From Siphonodentalium dalli (Eukaryota > Mollusca > Scaphopoda > Gadilida > Siphonodentaliidae), in NCBI GenBank assembly GCA_032622095.1, contig CP136068.1, forward strand, positions 51,520,443-51,584,442: a DNA stretch of 64,000 nt. The letters run 5' to 3'. A model generated the notes under the pieces. The model was given only the letters and a program-made list of their open reading frames with translations. It did no database searches and was not told the DNA's origin. Below, in pieces: positions 11,697 through 23,484 of this stretch (the first letter of the stretch is position 1; each line of letters begins with the position of its first letter). The translations under genes were made by a program, and so were the position numbers.

Positions 11697-11827
11697 AAAC
11701 CTCAGTTTCTCCGAAACGGGTGCTATTTCACCTCGGGTAATAGAAGATGAAACTTTACACGATGATTACATACACCGATTAGAGAATCTACAGTATCGAC
11801 TCGAGGGCTATCGACAGTGTAATCTCA
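11697..11827 (+). CDS. Exon 3 of the unrecognised host gene
   Basis: Seen: acceptor CATATTTTACAG ends at 11696 and a consensus donor GTAAGT starts at 11828. The first base completes the Arg codon split with exon 2. Forty-three codons follow, plus one trailing base. The N-terminal half is Ser-rich and acidic (SPRVIEDETLHDD). The C-terminal half (YIHRLENLQYRLEGYRQ) has Leu/Ile/Tyr spacing and charge typical of a short amphipathic coiled coil, a possible dimerisation or partner-binding helix. No stop occurs in this frame although the other frames are interrupted. The protein family is not recognised; a scaffold or cytoskeletal adaptor is only a guess. Confidence 0.8.
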
Positions 11828-11848
11828 GTAAGTATCGTAGTAATGGCT

Positions 11849-12150
11849 TGGGGGCTGTGAGTAATTTAGACTCAGTAATTTGAGGGCTGTGGGTAGTTTA
11901 GGCTCAGTAACTTGGAGGCTGTGGGTAGTTTAGGCTCAGTAACTTGGAGGCTGTGGGTAGTTTAGGTTCAGTAATTTGAGGGCTGTGGGTAGTTTAAACT
12001 CAGGAACTTGAGGGCTGTGGGTAGTTTAGGCTCAGTAACTTGGAGGCTGTGGGTAGTTTAGACTCAGTAACATGAGGGCGGTGGGTAGTTTAGACTCAGT
12101 AACTTGAGGGCTATAGGTAGTTTATATTCAGTAACCCAAGGACTATAGAC
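11849..12150. repeat. Tandem repeat, 32-bp unit, just after exon 3
   Basis: About nine units of 32 bp with consensus GGCTGTGGGTAGTTTAGG plus CTCAGTAACTTG(G/A)(A/G). Units carry scattered substitutions, so the array is moderately old. It starts about 20 bp downstream of the exon 3 donor. It could vary in length between individuals. Confidence 0.9.
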
Positions 12151-12157
12151 AGTGTAG

Positions 12158-12264
12158 CTAGGGTCCGACGAATCGGCAATTTCAACATCGATTCAATTAA
12201 TGATGATTCAAAATCAAATCAAATCAAAGCAATTAATCTTCATGTTCTTTAATTTCTATTTCAG
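12158..12264. mobile_element. Possible transposon end (GGGTCCGACGAATCG)
   Basis: TAGGGTCCGACGAATCGGC followed by repeated AATCAAATC resembles a hAT-type end. The complement of 22438-22510, in the duplicated block, has a similar GGGCCCT edge next to GATTCGATT-rich sequence. Weak, edge only. Confidence 0.3.
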
Positions 12265-12323
12265 ATTCAAGTTTAAATCACCAGTCAAATCTACGGCCGA
12301 GGACGCCCCGGACGCCGCGGTGA
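12265..12323 (+). CDS. Possible alternative last exon
   Basis: A convincing acceptor (TTTAATTTCTATTTCAG) ends at 12264. Joined to exon 3 the phase fits (one base plus two). The frame reads NSSLNHQSNLRPRTPRTPR, then TGA at 12321-12323. It is unusually GC-rich for the area. The RPRTPRTPR tail is plausible for a basic C terminus, but such a short exon could be chance. A GT at 12320 could serve as a weak donor, but it would leave a phase that does not fit the reading frame chosen for 16408. The exon would therefore be an alternative end rather than a constitutive one. Confidence 0.3.
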
Positions 12324-12436
12324 TAGTTTGTGAATCTTCTTTTTTATATATATATTTTTTTTTTTATTTATTGAGTATTACAATCATATGGTGCCATTGT
12401 TGATACACATATCTCTGTCTGTCTCACATCTCAAGC

Positions 12437-12837
12437 AAGCCTGGAAATAGTGTGTCTGGCATGTGCAGAATGAGGTCCCCAGAGGGTGAATTTAGTGATG
12501 CTATCCTTCACAGCAAGCTAGCATCACCAAATTCACCTTCTGGGGACCTCAATCTGCTTAGGCCTCAACTGCTATGGGAGACCTAGGATAAGATTGAAGT
12601 TCCCCAGTTGGTGATATTCACCCATTAGTCACCTCGTTTATACATTTTATCTATTGCAAATTAGGGGATATAGAACGGAACAGAAGGGAAAAGTAACAGA
12701 AAACAATGTTAATTTGAGACTAAAGACACTTACCAGATGATGAGGCCAAAGCAGAATGAGTTCCCCGGAGGGTGAATTTGGTGATGCTAGCCTGCTGTGT
12801 GAGGTCCCCAGATGTTAGACACTCTATTTCCAGGCTT
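12437..12837. mobile_element. Foldback miniature element, GAGGTCCCCAGAGGG family, copy 2
   Basis: Terminal inverted repeats of about 27 bp: AAGCCTGGAAATAGTGTGTC on the left and its complement, ending CTATTTCCAGGCTT, on the right. The interior has the same alternating GAGGTCCCCAGAGGGTG hairpins as 4203-4633, with the last part shortened (about 12795-12815). It lies in intron 3. Non-autonomous. Confidence 0.85.
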
Positions 12838-13261
12838 GATCTAAAGTTCTAGTGCTCGTACAATCTTATTAACATGTGACGATCGATGTCTGACTAGGGG
12901 CTAGTCCAGGATTAATTTTGAGAGACCTTTGTTGCCCATAAGCAATGTGACCCTTCTGGATTAGCCCTATTTGGGCAGTTTGTTTTGATACCTCACATTC
13001 ACTAAGAGTTTCCTATATTTTGTTTTAACTTTCTTCTATATATGTTGGGCAATATAATCATCTCATGATTGAAATCTTCTGTTCAGAAAGCCAGCATAAG
13101 ATTGGAAATGTTTTTTATTTCATTGTGGCTAATAACACAAAAATAAACAGGTCAAAGTTACATGTTGCTTTTAAATAGATTATCACTACAGAATTCTAAT
13201 GTGTAACAATACAAAACACTGCTGCTATGTGTAATATATATCTTCAAGGGAAAAACTGTTG

Positions 13262-13395
13262 AAAATTATCTCTGGAAACATTGTGGTACATGGAGATTAC
13301 CTGGAATGTAGATTATGAACTCCGAGTCGGAAGTTTAGAAAAGAGACATCCAGATATCAAATCTCCATGTACCCCACGATATTGCCGGAGGTAAA
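13262..13395. mobile_element. Small foldback element, CATGGAGATT arms
   Basis: The arms around GGTACATGGAGATTACCTGG (left) and AAATCTCCATGTACCCCAC (right) pair over about 45 bp with mismatches, enclosing about 45 bp. A related fragment lies at 35970-36045, sharing CTCGGAGTT and CATGTACCCCA-type phrases. Confidence 0.6.
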
Positions 13396-16300
13396 GATTA
13401 TGTCACAATACTAAGCAAATGGACTCAAGTTAAGTATGGCTTTCATCCATCCTCACATTAATTCACACCAATAAGAATTCAGTAGCTGGCCTATGGATCG
13501 GGGTTTAGGTGATGTCAAACACAGCGTGCTAGAGCAACTGCCAATGCAAGTGCCATTTATATACTCCCAATGTTTCACATGCTCATATACCCCCGATGTT
13601 TCGCACATGTTCTCTTATACCCCGCTGTCAAGGGTAACGGGGAGACTTTGTGATTTAAATGTGGCGTTCTAGCCAATCACATTGCTCGTTACAACCGGAT
13701 GTGGGGACAAGTAGTTTTAATCTTTGCAACTTTTTTCATGAGCATACAAAATCAAAAGAGAATTGAGAAGCAGTGACATTAGTTGGATTATACCATGTAG
13801 TCTGGTTAATGAAATGGCATGCTTTATATGGATCATCCAACTTTCCAATGTTTAACAAGATCTGCAGTTGTTATTCCAAATATGTTTATTTCTTAAAGAT
13901 TATTCCTTCTCTTCCTAGAATGTTCTATATAGATTCAGTAGGGCTCCAGGGTATAAAATAGTAGACACCTGTCTGGAAATGCTTCTTTCAATTAATATCA
14001 ATTTTATATAGAATTTTTTATCACAATCCTGCGACAGTAAAAGGAGATATTTTTATAACAGAAATAATGCAAAAACGGTCGTAGCTTATCAAGAGGGAGA
14101 ACTCTATTTTGTTAGCACCCTTAATGGAATGTAGTCTTGAAATCGGAAATGATGTTTTTGTAATTGTGGCCCGGAAGAGATACAGCATGTTTAATTAATT
14201 AGTACTTATATCAGCCTTAGCGGTTGTCATCTATTTAACTGTGATATTAAAGCACCCCTACTTTTCAATTAATATAGCTTGAAATTGTTGTTTAAAAACC
14301 ACTTTCTTGAATATTCAAGTGGTAATCAAATCATTTACATTTTGATTCATGTGCTATTATTTTGTGGGAATTCACAACCAACTTGACATTGTTATAATTG
14401 TTGTGTATATACTTCCGCCTCTCTCGCTCTGTAAGCCTGTGATATTCCATCATGATGACCTACTCACGGAATAATTCAATTCCTTCTGGCTTGACAGGAT
14501 CATTACATACACAACCAGCTATTGTTATACAGGCCACTAGCAATGATCAGAGAGCTGATGACATCTCATGTAACTCTTGCGAGCATGGCTGTCGAATGGC
14601 TATTATTTTGTTGGTTCAAATGTAACAAGTTTCTTGACAAAATCTTGTTTTTGATATATTTTTATCATGCCAACCCCTCAGATTTACTGTATCCTTGTTC
14701 CCCAAGACATCAGTTGGAAACTATAACTGAATCACTGATATGCTAGAAGGCAATTTTCCCTCTCTTCTAGCTACCAGCAATAATTTATTTTTTTTAACAA
14801 ATATTTGTCTTTAATAAATTTTTCTGTCTCGTATGGTGTCATGTTCAGTCTGTGATTTTGATTTTATGCAACATTTATGTTTGTCGGTTTGTGAGATCTC
14901 GTCAGAGCATTATAAAGACACAATTTTGGGGAGATATCTTTGCCGATATATTTACACATCTAATTGCAATTTTACTCCAGTTATTCCGCTAACAAATTCC
15001 TGTGTTTATTGATCAGCCACCAAGTATCATTTATAGAGTACAAAAGCAGTATAAGTAAAGTGATTATCTCAGCATTTATGTGACAATTGGTCACATTACA
15101 ATTGAAAGTGGAGACAATAGAATAGAAGGCTGATAATAGTTTATGGGTTTATCGCTTGTGTATGATCCTTACCCAGGGATTGGCCTCACTTCAAGAAAAA
15201 TGTTTTGAGACCTTTAATTTGATGCTATAATTTGAATGACAGCTACATGTATTTGTTAACGATATTGGTTTCTGACTATATTACACTGAACCTAATTCAG
15301 TCAATCTCAGAGAATGTATAACTCTTAGAAGTTATCTTTGGAAATGTAAAACCTGGAAAAAGCCTTGAATTCAACAAGTGCCCATTGAAGGAAAATACTT
15401 GAATTTCCATAGGGGGTCTTGAATAGCCTTGAAATTCAGCAATATTTGCACGACGTGCTGAACTTTTAATGATTCCAATTGTATTTTAACATGACTAATT
15501 TTTAATAAGAGTTTTGAAAAACAAATCTTTAAATTTTCAAGTATTTAGCCTTTAATAGCGTTGATGTTTATAAATTCTGACCTGTGGGAACTCTGAATTC
15601 ATAATATATCGTAAGCTTTTCCCACAGGTCACCGAGACATGAATCAAGTCAGAAATGTTTCGCTAACACTTAGGACAACAAGCTTATGACTATTGAAATT
15701 CTTTGATTAAATTTCAACTGCAAATTTACTGCACATACATGTATTTCCTTGACCAGAAATTTCAACAAAAAGACCTTAGTTGACAATCAAATTTTTTTCC
15801 ATTCATGAAGACAGAAATGTGGAAAATTCCTCAAACATCAATTGGAGTGATCTCTCTTTACTTTATATTTCATGCTGTAACATTATTTATGCTTGGCTCG
15901 TTTATGTTGCTAGAAATGTTAATTTTCTTTTAAAAAAACAAATATTTTCAGAATATCTCACTTATTGGCTATATTAAATCCACATGTTTTTAGTTGAAAA
16001 TCTATCTTTATAAATCAGTTGTAACTTCCAACTTGTAAGTTGAGTGTGTCACCAAATATTTCTGCCATGTTTTGAGGAGATACTAATGCTAATGTCGTCA
16101 AAACAAGTTTCATGAAATATTATAGTAGGAAGTGAGACCACATCTTCAGGGTTCGAAGAATTTGTGTCTGCAAATAACATGCTCTGAACGACATTCTCGA
16201 GAACTGATATCTGTATGTTTTCCTTATGAAATCTATTTGTTGATTGTGATAACTTTTCTGTCTAAAGGCAATTATTAACAAACTGCATTTAGATCTTGTA

Positions 16301-16407
16301 TCTATATGAGTGTATATTTTGTTACCAAAAAAGCACATGGTCAATTAAATTATTATTAATACAAAATATTATCTTCTCATTTCTTCCTTGTTAATTCAAT
16401 GCGACAG
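13396..16407. other. Intron 3, distal part, little structure
   Basis: Three kilobases of AT-rich sequence. I see no tandem array, no long inverted repeat and no exon-like segment with both splice sites and a matching phase. A possible transposon edge (GACCTGTGGGAACTCTGAAT, about 15578-15600) resembles the end at 10804-10825. The small frames at 13773, 14522, 15780 and 16120 are not supported. Confidence 0.4.
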
Positions 16408-16547
16408 GGTCAAAGGGACCCAAGGACTCGCAGTGGGTAAATGTCACTATATTAAAGTACATGGAGAAACAGTCACCACAGCAACACCAAATCATTTATC
16501 CCCGCAAGGTTGTCTTGAAAAGAGAATCCACACATATACGCAAGTAG
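16408..16547 (+). CDS. Exon 4, probable last coding exon
   Basis: An excellent acceptor with a long pyrimidine tract (TTCTCATTTCTTCCTTG...GCGACAG) ends at 16407. The first two bases complete an Arg codon with the last base of exon 3. Forty-five codons follow, to TAG at 16545-16547. The peptide (for example KDSQWVNVTILKYMEKQSP) looks protein-like and its C terminus is basic. Alternatively, the GTAAAT at 16437 could be a donor; it would cut the exon to 29 bases ending on a complete codon (TGG), and the gene would continue. No clear polyadenylation signal was found in the next few hundred bases, so the end is uncertain. Family not recognised. Confidence 0.55.
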
Positions 16548-17106
16548 CTCAGTTTTACAATGAATAGATATGCTGTAAGATCGGAAAATCATTCTCTTGG
16601 TAAATACCATTTGAGTACGATCAGGTCAAGGAACCTACGTCACCAATCAAGTCTCTAGGTAGTTTTTATTTTAAAACAATTTTAAAACATGTATATAAAC
16701 ATAAAATTTAGCAGCTATCCGAATGTCTGAAGTGACAGTTTAGAGCACAGGGGCTTATCGTTAATTAATCACGCCACTTCATAAAACGCATCGCTATAAA
16801 TATGTTACAAGGGAGATCACAGAATTGAATACCTCTTCACTTCTAATGGCCATAATTCACAAACGCCTGAACCAATTCTTAAAATTCAAATGCCAATCGG
16901 TTGAGTAAAAGCTATATTTTCCAATTATGGTACACAATTCTAGGATTAACTGTTCCAAAACTTTGAAAACAACATGCTGAACAAAACAAGACAGTCAATG
17001 ACTGTGGGTAGGCTACCAGACTGTAAAGACTGGGACTATGAAGACCATAGGAGTTAGTATTTGTCAAAATCACATAAAAACAAGTAGTTCTAAACAAGAA
17101 AATAGC
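16548..17106. other. Sequence downstream of exon 4
   Basis: Possibly 3' untranslated or intergenic. 16978-17055 is an inverted match of about 75 bp to 8875-8960, with the shared palindromic phrase CAGTCAATGACTG. Nothing else could be identified. Confidence 0.4.
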
Positions 17107-19078
17107 TAGAGGGTCTCCGTTAAGCAGTGGGGTGTCCACCTTGAAATTTTCAACTGCACGCCCCCGATACCTCCCATCCCATTTAGTCCATAGCCTGTCT
17201 GTCGCCTCCCAACTTAAGCAAGCAGACTCCCAAGTTCGTAAAAATTCCTTTGCACATGTTGGAATTTTACAACTGATATCTCAAGCTTTCCCAACTGTTG
17301 CAAAGTTTCAACCTGACATTCCCCTTTTTAGCTCACCTGAGACGAAGTCTCCGGTGGAGCTATAGTCATCACTCCTCGTCCATCTGTCCATCCATCAACA
17401 ATTCTTTAAACCTCTTCTTCTTCAGAACCATAAGACCGAATAGGTTCATATTTGGTGTGGATGTTCCCTTCAGATTTGTTCAAATGAGGTCACTGGGTCA
17501 AATAGTTGCGAAAGCAGGGCCATAACTATTCCTCCATAGTAATTCTTAGAATAACTTCTTCTCAAGAACCATTGGGCCGATTTAGCTTATATTTGGTATG
17601 GAGGGTCCTTGGGTGACTGGGGTTCAAATGGGGTCACTGGGTCAAATAGGGGCAGAGCCAGGGACACAACTCTTAATTTTTGTTATTTTAATTGAGATTA
17701 ATTTCCTGCTCAATCAGCTCAATTTAAAAAATATATAACACCATTATAACATCCACCAGGGTGACTCAACCAAAAGCTAGCAGATACTCAGAGCTCTATG
17801 AGGAAGGTGTCTGCAATCACAGAATGTTTACTTAACACCATATAGAAGTCACATTGATTATAAAGTAATAGATTCCTTCAAATGAGTGTTAAACAAAAGT
17901 GTTAACAAAATCTGATTGGAATGACAGCTCCTTTGATTAATAGCCTAAAATTCTCTGCCTGTTAAAGAGTTTGTATATAAATGACCCATAGCTTATGATA
18001 ACAATCTCCCAAGGGCAAGTGTGAGTGATGAATCTGACAGCAAATATATGGGAAACTGGAGGAGAAATAAGGAGGCATTTTTCCTAGCTTACCTGAAATG
18101 AATTCAGACATTTTGTGTGAATGGTCCCTAGGTGGCTGGGATTCAGTTCTGTTCAAATGGGGTCACATGGTCAAAAAAGTGGCATAGTTAGGGACCTAAC
18201 TCTTTCCATCCATAGTTATTCTTAAAACATCTCAAGAATCATCGGGGCTATTTAGCTTATAATTGGTATGGAAGGTCCTTGGGTGACAGGCATACAGATG
18301 TGTTAAAATGAGGTCACCTGGGCAAATAAGAGCAGAGCCAGTGACATTACTTGTCCATCCATTGTAATTCTTAAAATGTCTTCCTATCAAGAACCATCAG
18401 GCCTATTCAGCTTATATTTGGAATGGGTGACAAGGATTCAGATTTGATTCAGAATTGGATCACTGGGTCAGAGTCACGGACATAATTCTTTCCCTCATTC
18501 AGCCTCATTAGTTATTTTAAAAACATCTTCTCAAGAACCATTTGGCATATTTAGCATACATTTTGGTATAGAGAGTCCTTGGGTGACTGGGATTCAGATC
18601 TGTTGAAATGGGTTCACCAGGTCAAATAGGGGTGCGACCAGGGACATAACTCTTCCCCATAGTAATTCTTAAAATGGCTCCTCCTCAAGAGCCATCAGTC
18701 CTATTTAGCTGATATGTAGTAACTAGTATGGAGGGTCCTTATGTTACTTGGGACTGGGTTACACGATTTGTTAAAATGGGTTCGACCAATCAAGAAATGG
18801 CATTTTGTGTATATTGCCTATGGAGAGTTGGGATTAAAATTTGTTTGTATGGGGTCCACCATTAAAAAATGGGGGCATGTCAGGTTGTAACTTTGCCACA
18901 GTTAGGAAAGCTTGAGGTATCAGTTGTAAAATTCCAACATGTGCAAAGGAATTTTACTAACTTGGGGAGTGTGCTTGCTTCAGTTGGGAGGGAGCAGACT
19001 ATGGACTATGTGGGGTGGGGGATCTGGACCATATTTCAAGGTGGACACCCTACTGCTCAACAGAGACCCTCTCAGGGT
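17107..19078. mobile_element. 2.0-kb element with ~215-bp inverted ends around pearl-like cores
   Basis: The left end (GAGGGTCTCCGTTAAGCAG...) and the right end (...CTGCTCAACAGAGACCCTC) are inverted copies for about 215 bp. They share CAAGGTGGACACC, AAAGGAATTTTAC and GTCAGGTTGTAAC. Between them are two pearl-like blocks: one starts with the AGCTCACCTGAGAC hairpin at about 17330, and the other (18080-18870) holds about five core units of about 165 bp. It looks like a composite in which a pearl-like element inserted into, or was captured by, an inverted-repeat transposon. Relatives are at 5735 and 44272-45456. Open frames in the ends (17132, 18869) are not genes. Confidence 0.7.
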
Positions 19079-19259
19079 TCGTACACTAATTTGAAAGTAA
19101 AATTCCAGTATTTTTTTCCAGTACGAGTTATCGTGCTTATTATACAGGGTTTCCTCTAGACTATGGGGTCAGGTAATGGTCCCCTTTTAGTGTCAAGGGA
19201 ATTTATACTCCAGAATTAATTTATATACCAGTACAGTATTGCTTTTAAATGTGGCACAT

Positions 19260-19627
19260 CGATTATTTAACTACCGACTAAGCAGAGCACGCAGGGTAGT
19301 TGAAAATGCATTTGGTATTTTAGCCAATCGATTCCGGGTGTTCCTCACCACAATCTGTTTGGAACCCGAACATACAGAGTATGTTGTTCTTGCAGCATGT
19401 GTGCTGCACATTTCATGATTGACCATCAGCCTGGTGCTCATCTCTGTTATGCAGACCAAGAAGATGAGCACCATATTATCACTCCTGGTAAGTGGAGGTT
19501 GGTAAATATGGAGCCGACAAAATCATGTAATTGTGACACTGCTGCAAAGCAACAGAGAGAGCTGTTGGCTTTCTATTTTAGTTCAGATTTGGGGTCTGTT
19601 CACTGGCAGAATAGGATGATAGCTTGA
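19260..19627 (+). pseudogene. PIF/Harbinger transposase fragment (DDE_Tnp_4), frameshifted
   Basis: The first frame (19260-19418) reads a stretch ending in the hallmark C-terminal block of HARBI1-like transposases: FNYRLSRARRVVENAFGILA, then NRFRVF, then AACVLH. A single-base loss near 19408-19411 shifts the frame, with an in-phase TGA at 19416. In the +1 frame the homology resumes as FMIDHQPG and runs to a stop at 19625. The family is the nuclease half of a two-protein transposon that cuts DNA at short inverted ends. Only the C-terminal third is present. The first two catalytic acidic residues, the partner Myb-like gene and clear element ends are missing, so this is a dead relic. It lies just left of the duplicated block and is not part of it. 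Confidence 0.8.
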
Positions 19628-20161
19628 GATGGTAAATGCAAAAGATCCCATTATTTCTAGGTTTGAACTTAATCAGCACCTCTGTGGACCTCCAACATAC
19701 TTTATAGATGGGGACCACACAATAACATTAATGACATGAGAAAGAGAATTCCATCTTTACTGTATACAAATTCAAATGCTTATTTCATAACCAAAAGAGG
19801 TGCAAACATGATATATCCTTTTGGTATGCGGTTATTTTTTAAATTTTCATCCCCACTATATGTCCAGGAATTCAAAATCAATTGGCATTTTTTGCTCTTT
19901 ATGCCTAGACTAATAATTATTATGTGTATACATTGAAATAACAAGGCACAGGTCCCCATGCCCCCTGAAAACGTGGTTTCACTAGCCCATTTGAATTTTA
20001 CAAATCAAGCAAAATATTTTTTTTTAGAAATGTTGATTGTGTCGTGTCTTGCCTTAACTATAACATATCCTGGAAATTTGTAGAAATGCTGATTACGTCT
20101 GAACCTAGAACATGTGATAAACTGGGCCTAAATTTGGAGTTGATATACCTACTACTTTTTA

Positions 20162-22377
20162 GTAAAGTTTGAGCTATTGCCATGGCTTGGTATCCGTCGT
20201 GCGTGTGTGTGTGTGTGTGTGTGCGTGATTCGTCAACAATTTCCTTTAGCACGGGCTACAGTTCGTACCTTTGGTCCGATTATTATGAAATTTGGCATGG
20301 ATGTTGACATTGACATGTAGATGGGAACGAGTCATTTTGGGGTCATTCGGAAAAAAACATGGCCACCAGCGGCCATCTTGGATTTCAAAATTCAATCCAT
20401 TAGCACGGGCTACAGGTCGTACTGTTCGTCTTATTGTCATGAAATTTGTCATGGATGTTAATATTGACATTTAGATGGGAACGAGTAATTTTGGGGTCAT
20501 TCGGCCGAAAAACATGGCCGCCGGCAGCCATCTTAGATTTTACTCTTTGCATGACTAAATCCTTTGACACGGGCTACAGGTCGTACCTTTGGTCGGATCA
20601 TCATAAATGTTGTCATGGATGTTAACAATGACATGTAGATGGGAACGAGTGATTTTTGGGTCATTCGGCCAAAAAACATGGCCGCCAGCAGCCATCTTGG
20701 ATTTTACTCTTTGTATGACTAAATCCTTTAGCACGGGCTACAGGTCGTACCTTTAGTCTGATCATCATAAAATTTGTCATGGCTGTTGAAATTGGAATGT
20801 AGATGGGAATGAGTCATTTTGGGGTCATTAGGACAAAAAACATGGCCACCAGTGGCCATCTTTGATTTCAAAATTTAATCCATTAGCACGGGCCACAGGT
20901 CGTACTCTGTGCCTGATCATCATGAAATTTGTCATGGATGTTAATATTGACATGTAGATGGGAACGAGTCATTTTGGGGTCATTCGGCCGAAAAACATGG
21001 CCACCAGCAGCCATCTTGGATTTTACTCTTTGTATGACTAAATCCTTTAGCACGGGCTACAGGTCGTACCTTTAGTCTGATCATAATAAAATTTGTCTTG
21101 AATGTTAATAATGACATGTAGATAGGAACGAGTCATTTTGGGGTCATTCAGCCAAAAAACATGGCCACCAGCAGCCATCTTGGAATTTACTCTTTGTATG
21201 ACTAAATCCTTTAGCAGACTACAGGTCGTACCTTGAGTCTGATCATCATGAAAATTTTCATGGCTGTTGAAATTGAAATGTAGATGGGAACGAGTCATTT
21301 TGGGGTCATTAGGACAAAAAACATTGTCTCGAGCGGCCATCTTTGATTTCAAAATTCAATCCATTAGCACGGGCCACAGGTCGTACTCTTCGCCTGATCA
21401 TCATGAAATTTGTCTTGGATGTTAATATTGACATGTAGATGGGAACGAGTTATTTTGGGGTCATACGGCCAAAAAACATGGCCGCCAGCAGCCATCTTGG
21501 AACTTACTCTTTGTATGACTAAATCCTTTAGCACGGGCTACAGGTCGAACCTTTGGTTGGATCATTATGAAATTTGTCATGACTGTTGACATTGACATGT
21601 AGATGGGAACGAGTCATTATGGGGTCATCCGGCCGAAAAATATGGCCGCTGGCAGCCATCTTAGATTTTACTCTTTGTATGACTAAATCCTTTAGCACGG
21701 GCTACGGTCGTACCTTTAGTCTGATCATCATAAAATTTGTCATGGCTGTTGAAATTGGAATGTGGATGGTAACGATTCATTTTGGGGTCATTCGGAAAAA
21801 AAACATGGCCACCAGTGGCCATCTTGGATTTCAAAATTCAATTCATTAGCACAGGCTACAGGTCGTACTGTTCATCTGATCATCATAACATTTGTCGTGG
21901 GTGTTAATATTGACTTGTAGATTGGAACGAGTAATTTTGGGGTCATTCGGCCAAAAAACATGGCCACCGGCAGCTATCTTAGATTTTACTCTTTGTAGGA
22001 CTAAATCCTTTAGCACGGGCTACAGGTCGTACCTTTAGTCTGATCATCATAAAATTTGTCATGGCTGTTGAAATTGACATGTAGATGGGAACTAGTCTTT
22101 TTGGGGTTATTCGGCATTAAAACATGGCTGCCAGCGGGCATTTTGGATTCTACTCTTTGCATGACTAAAGCTATCAAATGTTTTTGAATTGTTGGAATAC
22201 ATAGCCGCCAGCAACCATCTTAGATTTTACTTTTATATACATGTATATATATATCTCTTCATGTTGATAAACTAGTATTAGACATTCAACTTTCCACATT
22301 CCTAATCACTCCATCGACAGTAACACATTAAATTATTCCCTTTCCAAGTTGAGCTACAGTGTCATTGACACTTTCAT
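20162..22377 (+). mobile_element. Pearl-like element with about 12 core units (private to copy A)
   Basis: Copy B is continuous (CTTTTTATACATC) where copy A has this block, so the edges are known to within the TA dinucleotide shared at both sides. The layout is a GT microsatellite at 20197-20225, then about 12 tandem core units of about 152-166 bp. Each core contains TAGCACGGGCTACAGGTCGTA, GTAGATGGGAACGAGTCATTTTGGGG and a GCCACCAGCAGCCATCTTGG-type phrase. The right end carries the short hairpin AGTGTCATTGACACT a few bases from the edge, as in Helitron-type 3' ends. A truncated inverted copy is at 37604-37995. Non-autonomous. Confidence 0.85.
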
Positions 22378-22595
22378 TATACATCTTTCTCTGAATCAAT
22401 CGTGATAGTATATTCTGATGAAATCAAGACTTGAGGATAGGGCCCTGCAAGGCTTCGAGATTCAATTCGATTTGTAAATGGGACTGCTGATTCGATTAAA
22501 TCATATGATTCAACTATTTTTAAATATCCTTCTTGTCATCATTATTGTTAAAAAAAAGAACATCCTTGGTTGAAGATGTCTTATTCTAAATTTAA

Positions 22596-22837
22596 CCCTT
22601 TGAGTGCCAGGTCGATTTTTGTATCAACCCATATACCCTGTGCCAATGCATTCTCTTATATATGCGAGTCGACCATAGGTCGCCTCGCATATATAAGAGA
22701 ATGCATTGGTCTAACAATATTTTTTTAGTTTTTTTTTACATTTTTTTTTACAATTTTAATAATTTATTCTTATATTCTTTAACAGACTTACTTTGTAGGT
22801 TTAGGGCCGATGAGATCGCCCCCTGGCACTCAAAGGG
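22596..22837. mobile_element. 242-bp TTAA-flanked miniature element (private to copy A)
   Basis: Flanked by TTAA on both sides (22592-22595 and 22838-22841). Copy B has a single TTAA at the matching site. Terminal inverted repeats are CCCTTTGAGTGCCAGG and its complement. TTAA duplication and C-rich ends are those of piggyBac-type miniature elements. The core holds a long hairpin: 26-bp perfect arms (22643-22668 and 22684-22709) around a 15-base loop with its own small GCGACCTATGGTCGA-type palindrome. A sibling is at 29790-30033. Confidence 0.92.
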
Positions 22838-23484
22838 TTAACTATTAGAATAATACCTGAAATGTTAGCCTAACTCACTGTTTTTGTCTTGTTACATTGA
22901 TTTGTATCATACTCCAAATGACGTGACAGTAATACAGTGTTTGTCTCACCAAATCATGCAAATGTAAAGAGTCATTGGAAATATTGAATTCACTTTACAA
23001 ATGCAAACAATCATAATTAATCAGACTCAATGTTTGTCTAGGCATACCTGAAATGTACTTGCAGAATTTCAAATGTTCATAATTTTCAAAACACAAACTG
23101 TACCAAATTTTATAATTTTAGGACGAGACTTTTTTTTTCAACTGGAACATCCAATGATTCACCAGTGGGTCTTATACATTATAAAACTCTCCATCACCTA
23201 TGCGACACCCTTGTAATTGCATACCATATTTTGCCCCTTTACACAAAGAAATATTTCTGAATTGGTCTTTATTCCATAGTTTTGGGCGCTATATTTCCCA
23301 AGTTCACAAAACATGTATTATGTTATCAGAATTTTACTAGAATTCAAATCTGACCTGACACCAATAAAATAATTTTCCTAATTTGGGATGGATTATAGGG
23401 GGACTGTACCCTAAATTCGGTCATTTATGGGGGACCATCTCCTTTTATACTCAACAGAATATATGCAACAAATCATCGGAATGA

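Noticed and set aside
13773-13961. 62-codon frame in intron 3
   Set aside because: No splice sites with a matching phase, no motif, and AT-rich composition like the surrounding intron.
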